Source: Thalassococcus_A lentus
GTDB taxonomy: Bacteria; Pseudomonadota; Alphaproteobacteria; Rhodobacterales; Rhodobacteraceae
Direction of reading: 5' to 3'
DNA length: 64,000 nt
Assembly (NCBI RefSeq): GCF_028023555.1
Contig: NZ_JAQIOY010000006.1
Location: 128,182 to 192,181 of the forward strand
The notes below the pieces were generated by a model. It ran no database searches. It saw only the letters and a program-made list of their open reading frames with translations, and was not told the DNA's origin. A program made the position numbers and the translations under genes. Positions 8,136 to 16,336 of the stretch are shown in pieces (position 1 is the stretch's first letter; each line of letters starts with the position of its first letter).

Positions 8136-8185
8136 TTGGGGGACGCTGTCCCCCAAACCCCCTGGGATATTTGCGGCACAAAGAA
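8136..8185 (+). repeat. Intergenic hairpin repeat, copy 1
   Basis: A perfect stem TTGGGGGAC/GTCCCCCAA (8136-8144 and 8148-8156, loop of three) is followed by ACCCCCTGGGATATTTG and GCACAAAGAA. A second copy with the same order, hairpin then CCCCnGGGATATTTG..GCACAAAGAA, lies at 42726-42790. Both stand just before a gene start. I recall similar elements scattered through Rhodobacteraceae genomes. Confidence 0.7.
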
Positions 8186-8197
8186 ACAGGGCCTTTC

Positions 8198-9241
8198 ATG
8201 AGCAGGGTTTACCTTGACTGGAATGCCACTGCGCCTTTGCGCCCTGAGGCGCGCAGCGCGATGATTGCGGCGATGGACGTGGTCGGGAACCCGTCTTCGG
8301 TGCATGCCGAGGGGCGGGCCGCGAAGGCATTGGTTGAAACAGCCCGGGCGCAGGTGGCTGCCGCCTTTGGCGCCGATGGGGCAGATGTGGTGTTTGTTTC
8401 GGGTGCAACCGAAGCGGCCGCGCTGGCCTGTGCTGGTCGCGATTTGGTGGGCGCTGACATCGAGCATGATGCTGTCGCGTCTTGGATCGAGCCGAGCCTG
8501 TCTTTGACGGAGAGTGGCCAGGTCGAAGTGACGGAGCCCGGCAGGTCTGTTGTGCAACTGGCCAATTCCGAAACCGGCGTCATTCAGGACTTACCCAAGG
8601 GGATAGCCGTTGTGGACGCCACGCAGGCGTTTGGAAAGCTGCCCGTCGCCTTTAACTGGATGGATGCTGAGATGGCGCTGATTTCAGCGCACAAGCTGGG
8701 CGGGCCCAAGGGAATTGGCGCGTTGGTTCTGAAGCGCGGCACTGACATTGCCGCGCAAATCAAGGGCGGCGGGCAGGAGATGGGGCGGCGTTCAGGCACT
8801 GAGAACGTGATTGGCATCGCTGGATTCGGTGCAGCCGCCGAGGCCGCTGCCCGTGATCTCGAGGCCGGTGTTTGGTCCGAAGTGGAAAAACTTAGAAATA
8901 TTCTAGAAAAAACCATTGAGGCTGCCGCCGATACGACTATTTTTGTCGGGAAAGGTGCGGCGCGTCTTCCGAATACCAGTTGTTTTGCCACTCCGGGGTG
9001 GAAGGGTGAGACGCAGGTGATGCAGATGGATCTGTCCGGTTATGCCGTGAGCGCCGGTTCAGCCTGCAGCTCGGGCAAGGTGCGCGCCAGCCGCGTGTTG
9101 CGCGCCATGGGTTATGACGATGCGGTGGCCAGCAGCGCCATCAGGGTGAGCCTGGGACCGCAGACAACAGAAGATGATGTGTTGGGTTTCGCGAAAACCT
9201 GGCTTGGGAAATACGAACGGCACCGCGCGCGGGCCGCTTAA
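8198..9241 (+). CDS. Cysteine desulfurase (IscS/NifS type)
   Basis: This 347-residue PLP enzyme would mobilise sulfur from cysteine for Fe-S assembly. The N-terminal VYLDWNATAPLRPEARSAM, the PLP-lysine segment ALISAHKLGGPKGIGAL, the ggGQEMGRRSGTENV block and the active-site loop SAGSACSSGKVRAS with catalytic Cys are those of group I desulfurases. It is shorter than E. coli IscS (404). ATG 8198 has only a weak ribosome site (ACAGG), and the upstream repeat intervenes. A second, SufS-type desulfurase closes the operon. Confidence 0.92.
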   Translation: MSRVYLDWNATAPLRPEARSAMIAAMDVVGNPSSVHAEGRAAKALVETARAQVAAAFGADGADVVFVSGATEAAALACAGRDLVGADIEHDAVASWIEPSLSLTESGQVEVTEPGRSVVQLANSETGVIQDLPKGIAVVDATQAFGKLPVAFNWMDAEMALISAHKLGGPKGIGALVLKRGTDIAAQIKGGGQEMGRRSGTENVIGIAGFGAAAEAAARDLEAGVWSEVEKLRNILEKTIEAAADTTIFVGKGAARLPNTSCFATPGWKGETQVMQMDLSGYAVSAGSACSSGKVRASRVLRAMGYDDAVASSAIRVSLGPQTTEDDVLGFAKTWLGKYERHRARAA

Positions 9242-9256
9242 CGGAAGGATAGGCAG

Positions 9257-10777
9257 ATGGCAGCTTTGGACGAAGTCACGGTCAAGGAAGGCGTCGATGC
9301 GGAAACCGTAGAAGCGGTCAAATCCGTTGGCACCTACAAGCACGGCTGGGAAACCGAGATTGAAATGGAATACGCCCCAAAGGGGCTGACCCCGGATATC
9401 GTGCGCCTGATCTCAGAAAAGAACGGTGAGCCACAGTGGATGCTGGACTGGCGTCTGGCGGCCTACGAGCGCTGGCTTCAAAAAGAAGAGCCGCAGTGGG
9501 CCATGGTCGACTATCCTGAAATCGATTTTCAGGACCAGTATTACTATGCGCGCCCCAAGAGCATGATGGAAAAGCCGAAGTCCTTGGATGAGGTCGATCC
9601 CAAGCTGCTGGAAACCTATGAAAAGCTGGGTATCCCGCTAAAGGAACAGATGATTCTTGCCGGTGTTGAAGGTGCCGAAGACATGCCCGCCGAGGGGCGC
9701 AAGGTTGCCGTGGATGCTGTCTTTGATTCCGTATCTGTCGGCACCACGTTTCAGGCGGAACTGAAAAAGGCGGGTGTGATCTTCTGCTCGATCTCTGAAG
9801 CCATCAAGGAGCACCCCGAACTTGTCCGGAAGTATCTGGGATCGGTCGTGCCGGTTTCGGACAACTACTATGCCACGCTGAACAGCGCTGTGTTTTCGGA
9901 CGGCTCATTTGTCTATGTGCCGCCGGGCGTGCGGTGCCCGATGGAGCTTTCGACGTACTTCCGTATCAACGCGGAAAACACCGGCCAGTTCGAGCGCACG
10001 CTGATCATCGCGGACAAGGGTTCGTACGTCAGCTATCTGGAAGGCTGCACCGCCCCGCAGCGCGACACGTCGCAGCTGCATGCGGCGGTCGTCGAGATCA
10101 TCATCGAGGAAGATGCAGAGGTGAAGTATTCTACCGTGCAGAACTGGTTCCCGGGCGATGAAGACGGCAAGGGCGGCATCTACAACTTTGTCACCAAGCG
10201 CGCGGATTGCCGTGGCGATCGGGCCAAGGTGATGTGGACGCAGGTTGAAACCGGATCGGCGGTGACCTGGAAATACCCATCCTGCATTCTGCGCGGCAAC
10301 GAAAGCCAGGGCGAATTCTATTCCATCGCCATCGCCAACAACTACCAGCAGGCGGATACCGGCACCAAAATGGTTCACCTTGGCAAGAACACCAAGTCGC
10401 GGATCGTGTCCAAGGGCATCAGCGCGGGCAAGGCGCAGAATACCTACCGTGGCCTTGTTTCCATGCACCCCAAGGCAAAGGACAGCCGCAACTACACCCA
10501 ATGCGACAGCCTGTTGATCGGTGACAAATGCGGGGCCCACACGGTTCCCTACATCGAAGTCAAAAACAACAGCAGCCGCGTGGAGCACGAGGCGACTACG
10601 TCCAAGGTGGATGATGATCAGCTGTTCTATTGCCGTCAGCGCGGCATGGACGAGGAAGAAGCCGTGGCCCTTGTGGTCAATGGATTCTGCCGTGACGTTC
10701 TGCAGGCGCTGCCGATGGAGTTTGCCATGGAAGCGCAGCAGCTGGTGGCAATTTCACTGGAAGGCTCTGTGGGCTAA
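9257..10777 (+). CDS. sufB: Fe-S cluster assembly scaffold subunit SufB
   Basis: This 506-residue protein is the SufB subunit of the SufBCD scaffold that builds Fe-S clusters in the cytosol. Hallmarks are GTTFQAELKKAGVIFCSISEAI, YVPPGVRCPMELSTYFRIN, YLEGCTAPQRDTSQLHAAVVE, the beta-helix repeats through TKMVHLGKNTKSRIVSKGIS and the C-terminal RGMDEEEAVALVVNGFC. The length is usual for alphaproteobacterial SufB. It lies 15 bases downstream of the desulfurase. sufC and sufD are not immediate neighbours; five other genes intervene. Confidence 0.97.
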   Translation: MAALDEVTVKEGVDAETVEAVKSVGTYKHGWETEIEMEYAPKGLTPDIVRLISEKNGEPQWMLDWRLAAYERWLQKEEPQWAMVDYPEIDFQDQYYYARPKSMMEKPKSLDEVDPKLLETYEKLGIPLKEQMILAGVEGAEDMPAEGRKVAVDAVFDSVSVGTTFQAELKKAGVIFCSISEAIKEHPELVRKYLGSVVPVSDNYYATLNSAVFSDGSFVYVPPGVRCPMELSTYFRINAENTGQFERTLIIADKGSYVSYLEGCTAPQRDTSQLHAAVVEIIIEEDAEVKYSTVQNWFPGDEDGKGGIYNFVTKRADCRGDRAKVMWTQVETGSAVTWKYPSCILRGNESQGEFYSIAIANNYQQADTGTKMVHLGKNTKSRIVSKGISAGKAQNTYRGLVSMHPKAKDSRNYTQCDSLLIGDKCGAHTVPYIEVKNNSSRVEHEATTSKVDDDQLFYCRQRGMDEEEAVALVVNGFCRDVLQALPMEFAMEAQQLVAISLEGSVG

Positions 10778-10868
10778 CGGCCTGATCGGGGCTGTTCTGC
10801 AGCCTTTGAACGGGGCCGTTGCGCAGGCGAATGTGCGACAGGCGGTATTGAGGGGGCTCGAAACTTAA

Positions 10869-11042
10869 ATGGGTTTGCGGCTTGCAACATCGGTTTTGAC
10901 GGGCGTCTTCTGCGCCGGTTTTGCCTTGGTCATCGATCTGGTGACCGATGCCTTGCCGATGTTGCTGGTTATCGTCATGGCCTTTGCGTCAGGCTTTCTC
11001 GGCAGTCTTTTTGCACAGCTTGTGCTGGGGCGCGACAAGTGA
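10869..11042 (+). CDS. Small two-helix membrane protein
   Basis: This short frame encodes 57 residues, MGLRLATSVLTGVFCAGFAL then two hydrophobic stretches split by IDLVTDALP, ending QLVLGRDK. Its stop overlaps the start of the FkbM gene (TGATG at 11040-11044), which implies translational coupling and supports it being real. No domain is recognised. It sits inside the suf operon between sufB and the methyltransferase gene. No strong ribosome site is obvious before the ATG. Confidence 0.6.
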   Translation: MGLRLATSVLTGVFCAGFALVIDLVTDALPMLLVIVMAFASGFLGSLFAQLVLGRDK

Positions 11043-11722
11043 TGGAGCAGGTTCGCGCACATATCGACGGGCATGATCTGGTGTTCCATCTCAATGCCGA
11101 CCGTTGTCCGATCCAGGGGCGTCATCGAGTGGGCAAGTTCTATGAACGGGCTGATCTGGATCGCCTGTCCGAGACTGTGAAACCCGGTGCGCATGTTTTG
11201 GATGTGGGTGCGAATGTTGGAAATCACGCGATCTATTTCGCGACCTTGATGGGGGCAGCGCGCGTGACCTGCATTGAGCCGAACCCAGTCGCAATCGAAG
11301 CTTTGCGCGCCAATGTGCAGGCCAATGGTCTGGATGACATCATCGTGCTGGATGCGCTGGGCATTGGGCTGTCCGATGCCTCGGATGACGGTTACAAAAT
11401 CAAACGTCATGCAACCAATCTGGGCGCTGCCCGGCTGAAGAAAGGTGGCGACATCGAGGTTCATCCCGGTGATGCTCTCTTTGCGGATGAGACGGTTGAT
11501 CTGATCAAGGTCGACGTGGAAGGCATGGAAATGCAGGTTCTGCACGGTTTCCAACAAGTGGTCAGCCAACAGAAACCTGCCTTGTTTGTCGAAGTCGATG
11601 AAGCCAACGATGCAGTCTTTCATGACTGGTTGGAGGCGCAGGGCTATCGCGTGCTCTGGCATTCCAAGCATCAGCAGGCCAATTGCAATTATTTCGCGCA
11701 ACCCATTGAGGTGAATTCATGA
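11042..11722 (+). CDS. FkbM family methyltransferase
   Basis: This 226-residue protein has the SAM-binding motif VLDVGANVGNHAIYFA, the following acidic strand TCIEPNP, and the FkbM signature VDLIKVDVEGMEMQVLHGF with a final PALFVEVDE. FkbM enzymes are O-methyltransferases; the acceptor here is unknown. ATG 11042 overlaps the stop of the small membrane gene and the end overlaps the next start by ATGA. Its place inside the suf operon is unexplained. Confidence 0.9.
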   Translation: MEQVRAHIDGHDLVFHLNADRCPIQGRHRVGKFYERADLDRLSETVKPGAHVLDVGANVGNHAIYFATLMGAARVTCIEPNPVAIEALRANVQANGLDDIIVLDALGIGLSDASDDGYKIKRHATNLGAARLKKGGDIEVHPGDALFADETVDLIKVDVEGMEMQVLHGFQQVVSQQKPALFVEVDEANDAVFHDWLEAQGYRVLWHSKHQQANCNYFAQPIEVNS

Positions 11723-12033
11723 TTTTGACAACGACACCCAGTATCGAAGGCCGCAAGATTATTGACTATCGCGGTATTGTGGTTGGTGAAGCCATCATGG
11801 GCGCCAACGTCGTACGCGATTTCTTTGCTGGGATTACCGACATTGTGGGGGGGCGCTCTCAGGCCTACGAAAGCAAACTGCAGGACGCTCGTGACACCGC
11901 AATGCGTGAGCTGGAACAGCGGGCCGCGGCTTTGGGCGGCGATGCCGTCGTTGGTGTTGATCTTGATTACGAAGTGGTTGGCGACTCGATGCTGATGGTT
12001 TCAGCCTCAGGCACGGCGGTGGTTCTGGAATAG
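11719..12033 (+). CDS. YbjQ/UPF0145 family protein
   Basis: This 104-residue protein is a YbjQ (UPF0145) family member: ILTTTPSIEGRKIIDYRGIVVGEAIMGAN, DIVGGRSQAYESKLQDARDTAM and GGDAVVGVDLDYEVVG are diagnostic. The family is described as a putative metal-binding pentamer, but its role is unsettled. It starts inside the stop of the FkbM gene (ATGA), so the two are coupled. Confidence 0.92.
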   Translation: MILTTTPSIEGRKIIDYRGIVVGEAIMGANVVRDFFAGITDIVGGRSQAYESKLQDARDTAMRELEQRAAALGGDAVVGVDLDYEVVGDSMLMVSASGTAVVLE

Positions 12034-12136
12034 ATGACGCATCGCCCCGAAATAAATCGGCTTTGGCCAAATTTCTGGCGCTCTTTGGCGTCAGAATCTG
12101 CTTTGGACATTAGACGTTCAAAAGCAGGAGCGATTC

Positions 12137-12553
12137 ATGAGTGCTGCGCAACGCAATACATTTCAGGAACGGGCCGCGCGGCTGAGGTTGGCAGACCAGC
12201 AGGCGCGCGCAACGTCGACACCCATCGAAGAGCCGGACCCGCGCGCCAACGCCAAAGAACTCGCGATGGATATCGCGCAGGCGCTGGGCGTGGTGCTGTT
12301 GTTCATGCTGGGGCACGCCGTGCTCTGGCTGTTTCTGGACGGAATATTCCCGCCGGGATTCATGAGCTCGGGTTTTGCGGCCATGGCATCCCTGCTGCTC
12401 TTTACGCTGAAGGCCGACAGTTCAAAGGCCATGTGGGGCGGCGGGCTGGCCGGGATATGGATTGCCGTTTTGGCCGGGCCCTATCTGTCTGGGTTTGCGC
12501 CGACATGGGCGGTCTGGCTGATTTCTCCCGGGGCGAACGCACCGTTGCCCTGA
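12137..12553 (+). CDS. Small membrane protein of unknown function
   Basis: This 138-residue protein has a charged N-terminus of about 50 residues (MSAAQRNTFQERAARLRLAD..) and then three or four hydrophobic segments (ALGVVLLFMLGHAVLWLFLDGIF, GFAAMASLLLFTL, GGLAGIWIAVLAGPYLSGF). I recognise no family. AGGAG precedes the ATG. It is the fourth of five genes between sufB and sufC. Confidence 0.75.
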   Translation: MSAAQRNTFQERAARLRLADQQARATSTPIEEPDPRANAKELAMDIAQALGVVLLFMLGHAVLWLFLDGIFPPGFMSSGFAAMASLLLFTLKADSSKAMWGGGLAGIWIAVLAGPYLSGFAPTWAVWLISPGANAPLP

Positions 12554-12575
12554 CGCAGGGCACAGGGGGGCGTGG

Positions 12576-13172
12576 ATGACACAGACCCTTTCGCGCCCCG
12601 AACTGACATTGCCAGACGCCGAGGCTGCGCTTTTGCAGCGCGCTTATGAGAGCGCTGATGTGATCCTTGAATATGGGTCTGGCGGCAGCACTGTTCTGGC
12701 GTCTGAAATGCCCGGAAAAACTGTCTTTAGCGTTGAGTCTGATCAGGCTTGGGCGCAAATGATGCGCGATTGGTTTGCGTCGCATCCCGCTGCGGCGGGC
12801 ACGACTGTCGATATGATTTGGTCCGACATTGGCGCGACCAAGGAATGGGGTCATCCAGTAGACGCCAGCGAATGGCGGCGGTTTGCGCGCTATCCACTCG
12901 AGGTTTGGGGCTTGAAAGAGTTTCGCCAGCCAGACGTCGTTCTGGTGGATGGACGCTTTCGCCAAGGCTGCGCATTGGCCACGGCCTTCATGACCAAAAA
13001 ACCTGTCGAAGTGCTGTTCGACGACTATGTCCAGCGCAAACATTACCACAAGGTCGAGGACTTTCTCGGCTCCCCGGAAATCACCGGGCGTATGGCGCGA
13101 TTTCGTGTCGTGCCCCAGCCCATCCCGCCTGAAAAGCTTCTTCAGGTGATCCGATTCATGCAGAACCCCTGA
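12576..13172 (+). CDS. Putative class I SAM-dependent methyltransferase
   Basis: This 198-residue protein has an EYGSGGST motif after VIL, as in class I methyltransferase folds, then FSVESDQAWA for the ribose-binding acidic residue and DVVLVDGRFRQGCAL for motif III. Genuine methyl transfer is not proven; some relatives are catalytically unassigned. It lies 40 bases before sufC on the same strand and is probably part of the operon. Confidence 0.75.
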   Translation: MTQTLSRPELTLPDAEAALLQRAYESADVILEYGSGGSTVLASEMPGKTVFSVESDQAWAQMMRDWFASHPAAAGTTVDMIWSDIGATKEWGHPVDASEWRRFARYPLEVWGLKEFRQPDVVLVDGRFRQGCALATAFMTKKPVEVLFDDYVQRKHYHKVEDFLGSPEITGRMARFRVVPQPIPPEKLLQVIRFMQNP

Positions 13173-13212
13173 TCGGGCTGCACACAAAGAGATAAGAACG
13201 AGGAAGAAAACC

Positions 13213-13968
13213 ATGTTGGAAATCAAGAACCTGCACGTCAAGCTGGAAGAAGAGGACAAGGTCATCCTCAAGGGTGTCGATCTGACGGTCGAGAGTGGCA
13301 AGGTCCACGCGATCATGGGCCCCAACGGTTCGGGCAAGTCCACTTTGTCCTATGTTCTGTCCGGCAAGGACGGATACGAAGTCACCGATGGTGAGGCCTC
13401 GCTGCTGGGCGAAGACATTCTGGAAATGGAGCCGGAAGAGCGCGCTGCTGCGGGTCTCTTTTTGGCATTCCAGTACCCGGTGGAAATCCCCGGTGTGGGC
13501 AACATGACCTTCCTGCGCACCGCCGTAAACGCGCAGCGCAAGGCTCGCGGTCAGGAAGAAATGAACGCGACCGAGTTTCTCAAGGAAGTGCGCGCAAGAG
13601 CCAAGGATCTGAAGATCGACGCCGATATGCTGAAGCGCCCGGTGAATGTCGGTTTTTCTGGCGGTGAGAAAAAGCGCAACGAAATCCTGCAGATGGCCAT
13701 GCTTGAGCCCAAGATGTGCATCCTCGATGAAACAGATTCCGGTCTGGATGTGGATGCGATGAAGCTGGTTGCAGAAGGCGTGAATGCCCTGCGGGATGAA
13801 GGCCGTGGCTTTTTGGTGATCACGCATTACCAGCGCCTTCTGGATCACATCAAACCGGACGTGGTTCACATCATGGCAAATGGCCGCATTGTGAAAACCG
13901 GCGGTCCTGAGCTGGCTCTGGAAGTTGAAAACAACGGCTACGCCGACATCCTCGCGGAGGTGGCATAA
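13213..13968 (+). CDS. sufC: Fe-S cluster assembly ATPase SufC
   Basis: This 251-residue ABC-type ATPase powers the SufBCD complex. The Walker A motif GPNGSGKST is at residues 36-44, the signature segment reads GFSGGEKKRNEILQM, and Walker B is MCILDETDSGLDVDAM, followed by the H-loop LVITHYQRLL. Length and motifs match SufC closely. Its stop overlaps the sufD start (TAATG at 13966-13970), so the two are coupled. Confidence 0.98.
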   Translation: MLEIKNLHVKLEEEDKVILKGVDLTVESGKVHAIMGPNGSGKSTLSYVLSGKDGYEVTDGEASLLGEDILEMEPEERAAAGLFLAFQYPVEIPGVGNMTFLRTAVNAQRKARGQEEMNATEFLKEVRARAKDLKIDADMLKRPVNVGFSGGEKKRNEILQMAMLEPKMCILDETDSGLDVDAMKLVAEGVNALRDEGRGFLVITHYQRLLDHIKPDVVHIMANGRIVKTGGPELALEVENNGYADILAEVA

Positions 13969-15266
13969 TGGCTCTGGCCCCTGTCACAGCAATTTTGACA
14001 CCGCGCAAGCAAGAGGCCACCGAGGCCCGACTTGCCGCGATGACAATGCCCGCGGGTGGATGGTCGGACGCGGCCAGACAAGATGCGGTCGCACGCGTTC
14101 GTGCAATGGGTTTGCCCGGTGCGCGCGACGAATACTGGAAATACACCAAGCCCGAAGGCTTTGTGGATGTGCAGGCACAGGCGGCCGCCGTTTTCCAAAG
14201 CGACGAAGCCCCGATGTTCGACGAATTGGATCGGTTGAAAATCGTCTTTGTGGACGGTGTGTTCGATGCGGATGCGTCGGATGATCTTGCGCTTGAGGGG
14301 GTCTCGATTGACCGTCTCGCCGAAGCAGCAGACATCCACTGGGCCAAGGATCTCTACGGCGTTCTGGAAGAACGTGGGCAGGATCCCGTTCAGCGGCCAT
14401 TGGCCTCTTTGAACACGGCATACGCAACCGATGGCATTTTGATCCATGTCACCGGCAAACCGTCTAAGCCGATCAACCTGATCTACCGGCATGCATCCGA
14501 GCAATCGGATGCGATTCTGCACCATGTGATCAAGGTGGACGCCGGAGCCGAGGCAACGATCCTTGAAAACGGCCCAGCGGCGTCGCGTTTCAACAAATGC
14601 ATGGAAGTCGACGTCGCCGACACGGGGCGTTTGCATCATGTCCGTGCGCAGGGCCGCGACCATGAACGCCGGGCCATCACGCACATCTTTGCGCGTCTTG
14701 GAACGGAATCCACCTTCAAGAGCTTTACGCTCACGGTGAATGGCGTGATGACCCGCAACGAATGTGTGCTGGAGCTGACGGGCGACGATGCCGAAGCCCA
14801 TGTCGCGGGTGCCTGCATGGGCGATGGCAATTTCCACCACGATGACACCGTGTTTGTCACTCATGACGCAGTAAATTGCGAAAGCCGTCAGGTTTTCAAA
14901 AAGGTGCTGCGCAATGGGGCAACGGGCGTGTTCCAAGGCAAGATTCTGGTGAAGGAAGGTGCTCAGAAAACGGACGGCTATCAGATCAGCCAGTCGCTTC
15001 TTTTGGATGACGATAGCCAGTTCCTCGCCAAGCCGGAGCTTGAAATCTATGCTGACGATGTGGCCTGTTCGCATGGTTCCACGTCGGGTGCGATTGACGA
15101 AGATGGCCTGTTCTACCTGCGTGCCCGGGGTGTTCCGCGCGGCATGGCCGAAGACCTCATGACGATCGCCTTTATCGCAGAAGCGGTTCAGGAAATCGAA
15201 AACGAGGATATTCAGGAGCAGATCAACAATCGCGTCGCTGGATGGCTGGAAAGGCGCCGTGGCTAA
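13968..15266 (+). CDS. sufD: Fe-S cluster assembly protein SufD
   Basis: This 432-residue protein is the SufD partner of SufB and SufC, needed for iron acquisition by the scaffold. The C-terminal core shows the family features GKILVKEGAQKTDGYQISQSLLL, the KPELEIYADDVACSHGSTSGAID block and LFYLRARGVPRGMAEDLM. The N-terminal PGARDEYWKYTKP segment is also typical. It overlaps sufC by one base, and a GTG start for the next gene follows its stop directly. Confidence 0.96.
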   Translation: MALAPVTAILTPRKQEATEARLAAMTMPAGGWSDAARQDAVARVRAMGLPGARDEYWKYTKPEGFVDVQAQAAAVFQSDEAPMFDELDRLKIVFVDGVFDADASDDLALEGVSIDRLAEAADIHWAKDLYGVLEERGQDPVQRPLASLNTAYATDGILIHVTGKPSKPINLIYRHASEQSDAILHHVIKVDAGAEATILENGPAASRFNKCMEVDVADTGRLHHVRAQGRDHERRAITHIFARLGTESTFKSFTLTVNGVMTRNECVLELTGDDAEAHVAGACMGDGNFHHDDTVFVTHDAVNCESRQVFKKVLRNGATGVFQGKILVKEGAQKTDGYQISQSLLLDDDSQFLAKPELEIYADDVACSHGSTSGAIDEDGLFYLRARGVPRGMAEDLMTIAFIAEAVQEIENEDIQEQINNRVAGWLERRRG

Positions 15267-15755
15267 GTGCCTGTAACCACGGACATTGTGGCCACCTACA
15301 AGGGGCCCGGTGCTGTTGTTCAGCGCCATCTTGCACGCGGCGAGTCTGAGCCGCGTGCTCTGGTCTTCTTGATGTCGGCCTGTGCGGTGACGTTTATCGC
15401 GCAGTGGCCCAAACTGGCGCGGCAGGCGCATCTGGAACAGGTTGAGCTTAACCCGCTTTTGGGTGCGTCCTTGATGGCATGGCTCTTTCTTGCGCCGCTG
15501 TTCCTTTACGCGATTGCCTTTGTGGCCCATCTGATCGCCCGGGCCTTAGGCGGACAGGGAACCAGCTTTGGATCACGTCTGGCGCTGTTCTGGGCCTTTT
15601 TGGCTGCATCGCCACTGATGCTGCTCGAAGGCTTGGTCGGCGGGTTCATCGGTCCCGGCCCGTCCATGCAACTGGTTGGATTGCTGTGGTTGATTGCCTT
15701 TGGTCTGTTTTGGTTGCTGGGTATGCGCGCGGCCCACAGGAAATCTGCCACATGA
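15267..15755 (+). CDS. Yip1-like membrane protein (first of pair)
   Basis: This 162-residue protein has four or five hydrophobic segments and resembles Yip1-domain membrane proteins (ALVFLMSACAVTFIAQWP, LMAWLFLAPLFLYAIAFVAHLIARALGGQG). The start is GTG 15267, directly after the sufD stop. Its end overlaps the next gene by ATGA. Function is unknown; its position between sufD and sufS in a coupled chain suggests a membrane task tied to the operon or simple hitch-hiking. Confidence 0.75.
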   Translation: MPVTTDIVATYKGPGAVVQRHLARGESEPRALVFLMSACAVTFIAQWPKLARQAHLEQVELNPLLGASLMAWLFLAPLFLYAIAFVAHLIARALGGQGTSFGSRLALFWAFLAASPLMLLEGLVGGFIGPGPSMQLVGLLWLIAFGLFWLLGMRAAHRKSAT

Positions 15756-16336
15756 CCTTTGCCGGGTTTCTGGGTCTCGCGTTGCAGACCATCAAAGCGC
15801 CGCGAGACGTGGCGCGATTGTTGCTCTCGGCGCGTCTCAGCAGCGAGGCATTGTGGACCGCTTTTGCGCTGGTCGTGGTTCTGAACACGCTGGTGTTCTC
15901 AGCGACGATTGCTTTGATGCCGCAAGATGGGTTCGGGCTCTTGGGGAATCCGGTTGCGTTTATGGTAGTGCAGGCCGCCGCGCTTGCCGGTGCCGTCATC
16001 GCCATCGCGAGCATCGGGCGCGCCATGGGCGGCAAGGCCGATCTGGCGCAGGTGGCTGTGCTGTTGATCTGGCTGCAATCGCTTCGGGTTCTTGCGCAGG
16101 CCGCCTTGATGATCATCGGGATCGCCTCGCAGCCACTGGCGGCGGGTCTGGCGCTGGGAGTCAGCGTCCTTGGCATCTGGCTGTCCATGAACTTTATCGA
16201 CGAAGCCCATGAATTGGGTAGTCTTTTCAAATCAGCCGGGGTGCTGATACTGGCTTTGATGGCATTGGCTGTGGGGCTTTCCCTACTGTTGTCTTTGCTC
16301 GGGGTCGTGCCGCAGGGGATGAACGGATATGTATGA
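15752..16336 (+). CDS. Yip1-like membrane protein (second of pair)
   Basis: This 194-residue protein has about five transmembrane segments and a Yip1-like layout (LGLALQTIKAPRDVARLLLS near the N-terminus, AIASIGRAMGGKADLAQVAVLLIWLQ mid-protein). ATG 15752 overlaps the previous stop. Its 3' end overlaps the sufS start by eight bases. An in-frame opening upstream to 15479 lies inside the previous gene and is rejected. It appears to be a sister of the preceding gene. Confidence 0.78.
   Translation: MTFAGFLGLALQTIKAPRDVARLLLSARLSSEALWTAFALVVVLNTLVFSATIALMPQDGFGLLGNPVAFMVVQAAALAGAVIAIASIGRAMGGKADLAQVAVLLIWLQSLRVLAQAALMIIGIASQPLAAGLALGVSVLGIWLSMNFIDEAHELGSLFKSAGVLILALMALAVGLSLLLSLLGVVPQGMNGYV

Noticed and set aside
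13938..15530. Minus-strand open frame of about 530 codons opposite sufD
   Set aside because: It lies antisense to sufD, with no domain and no ribosome site, so it is a shadow frame.
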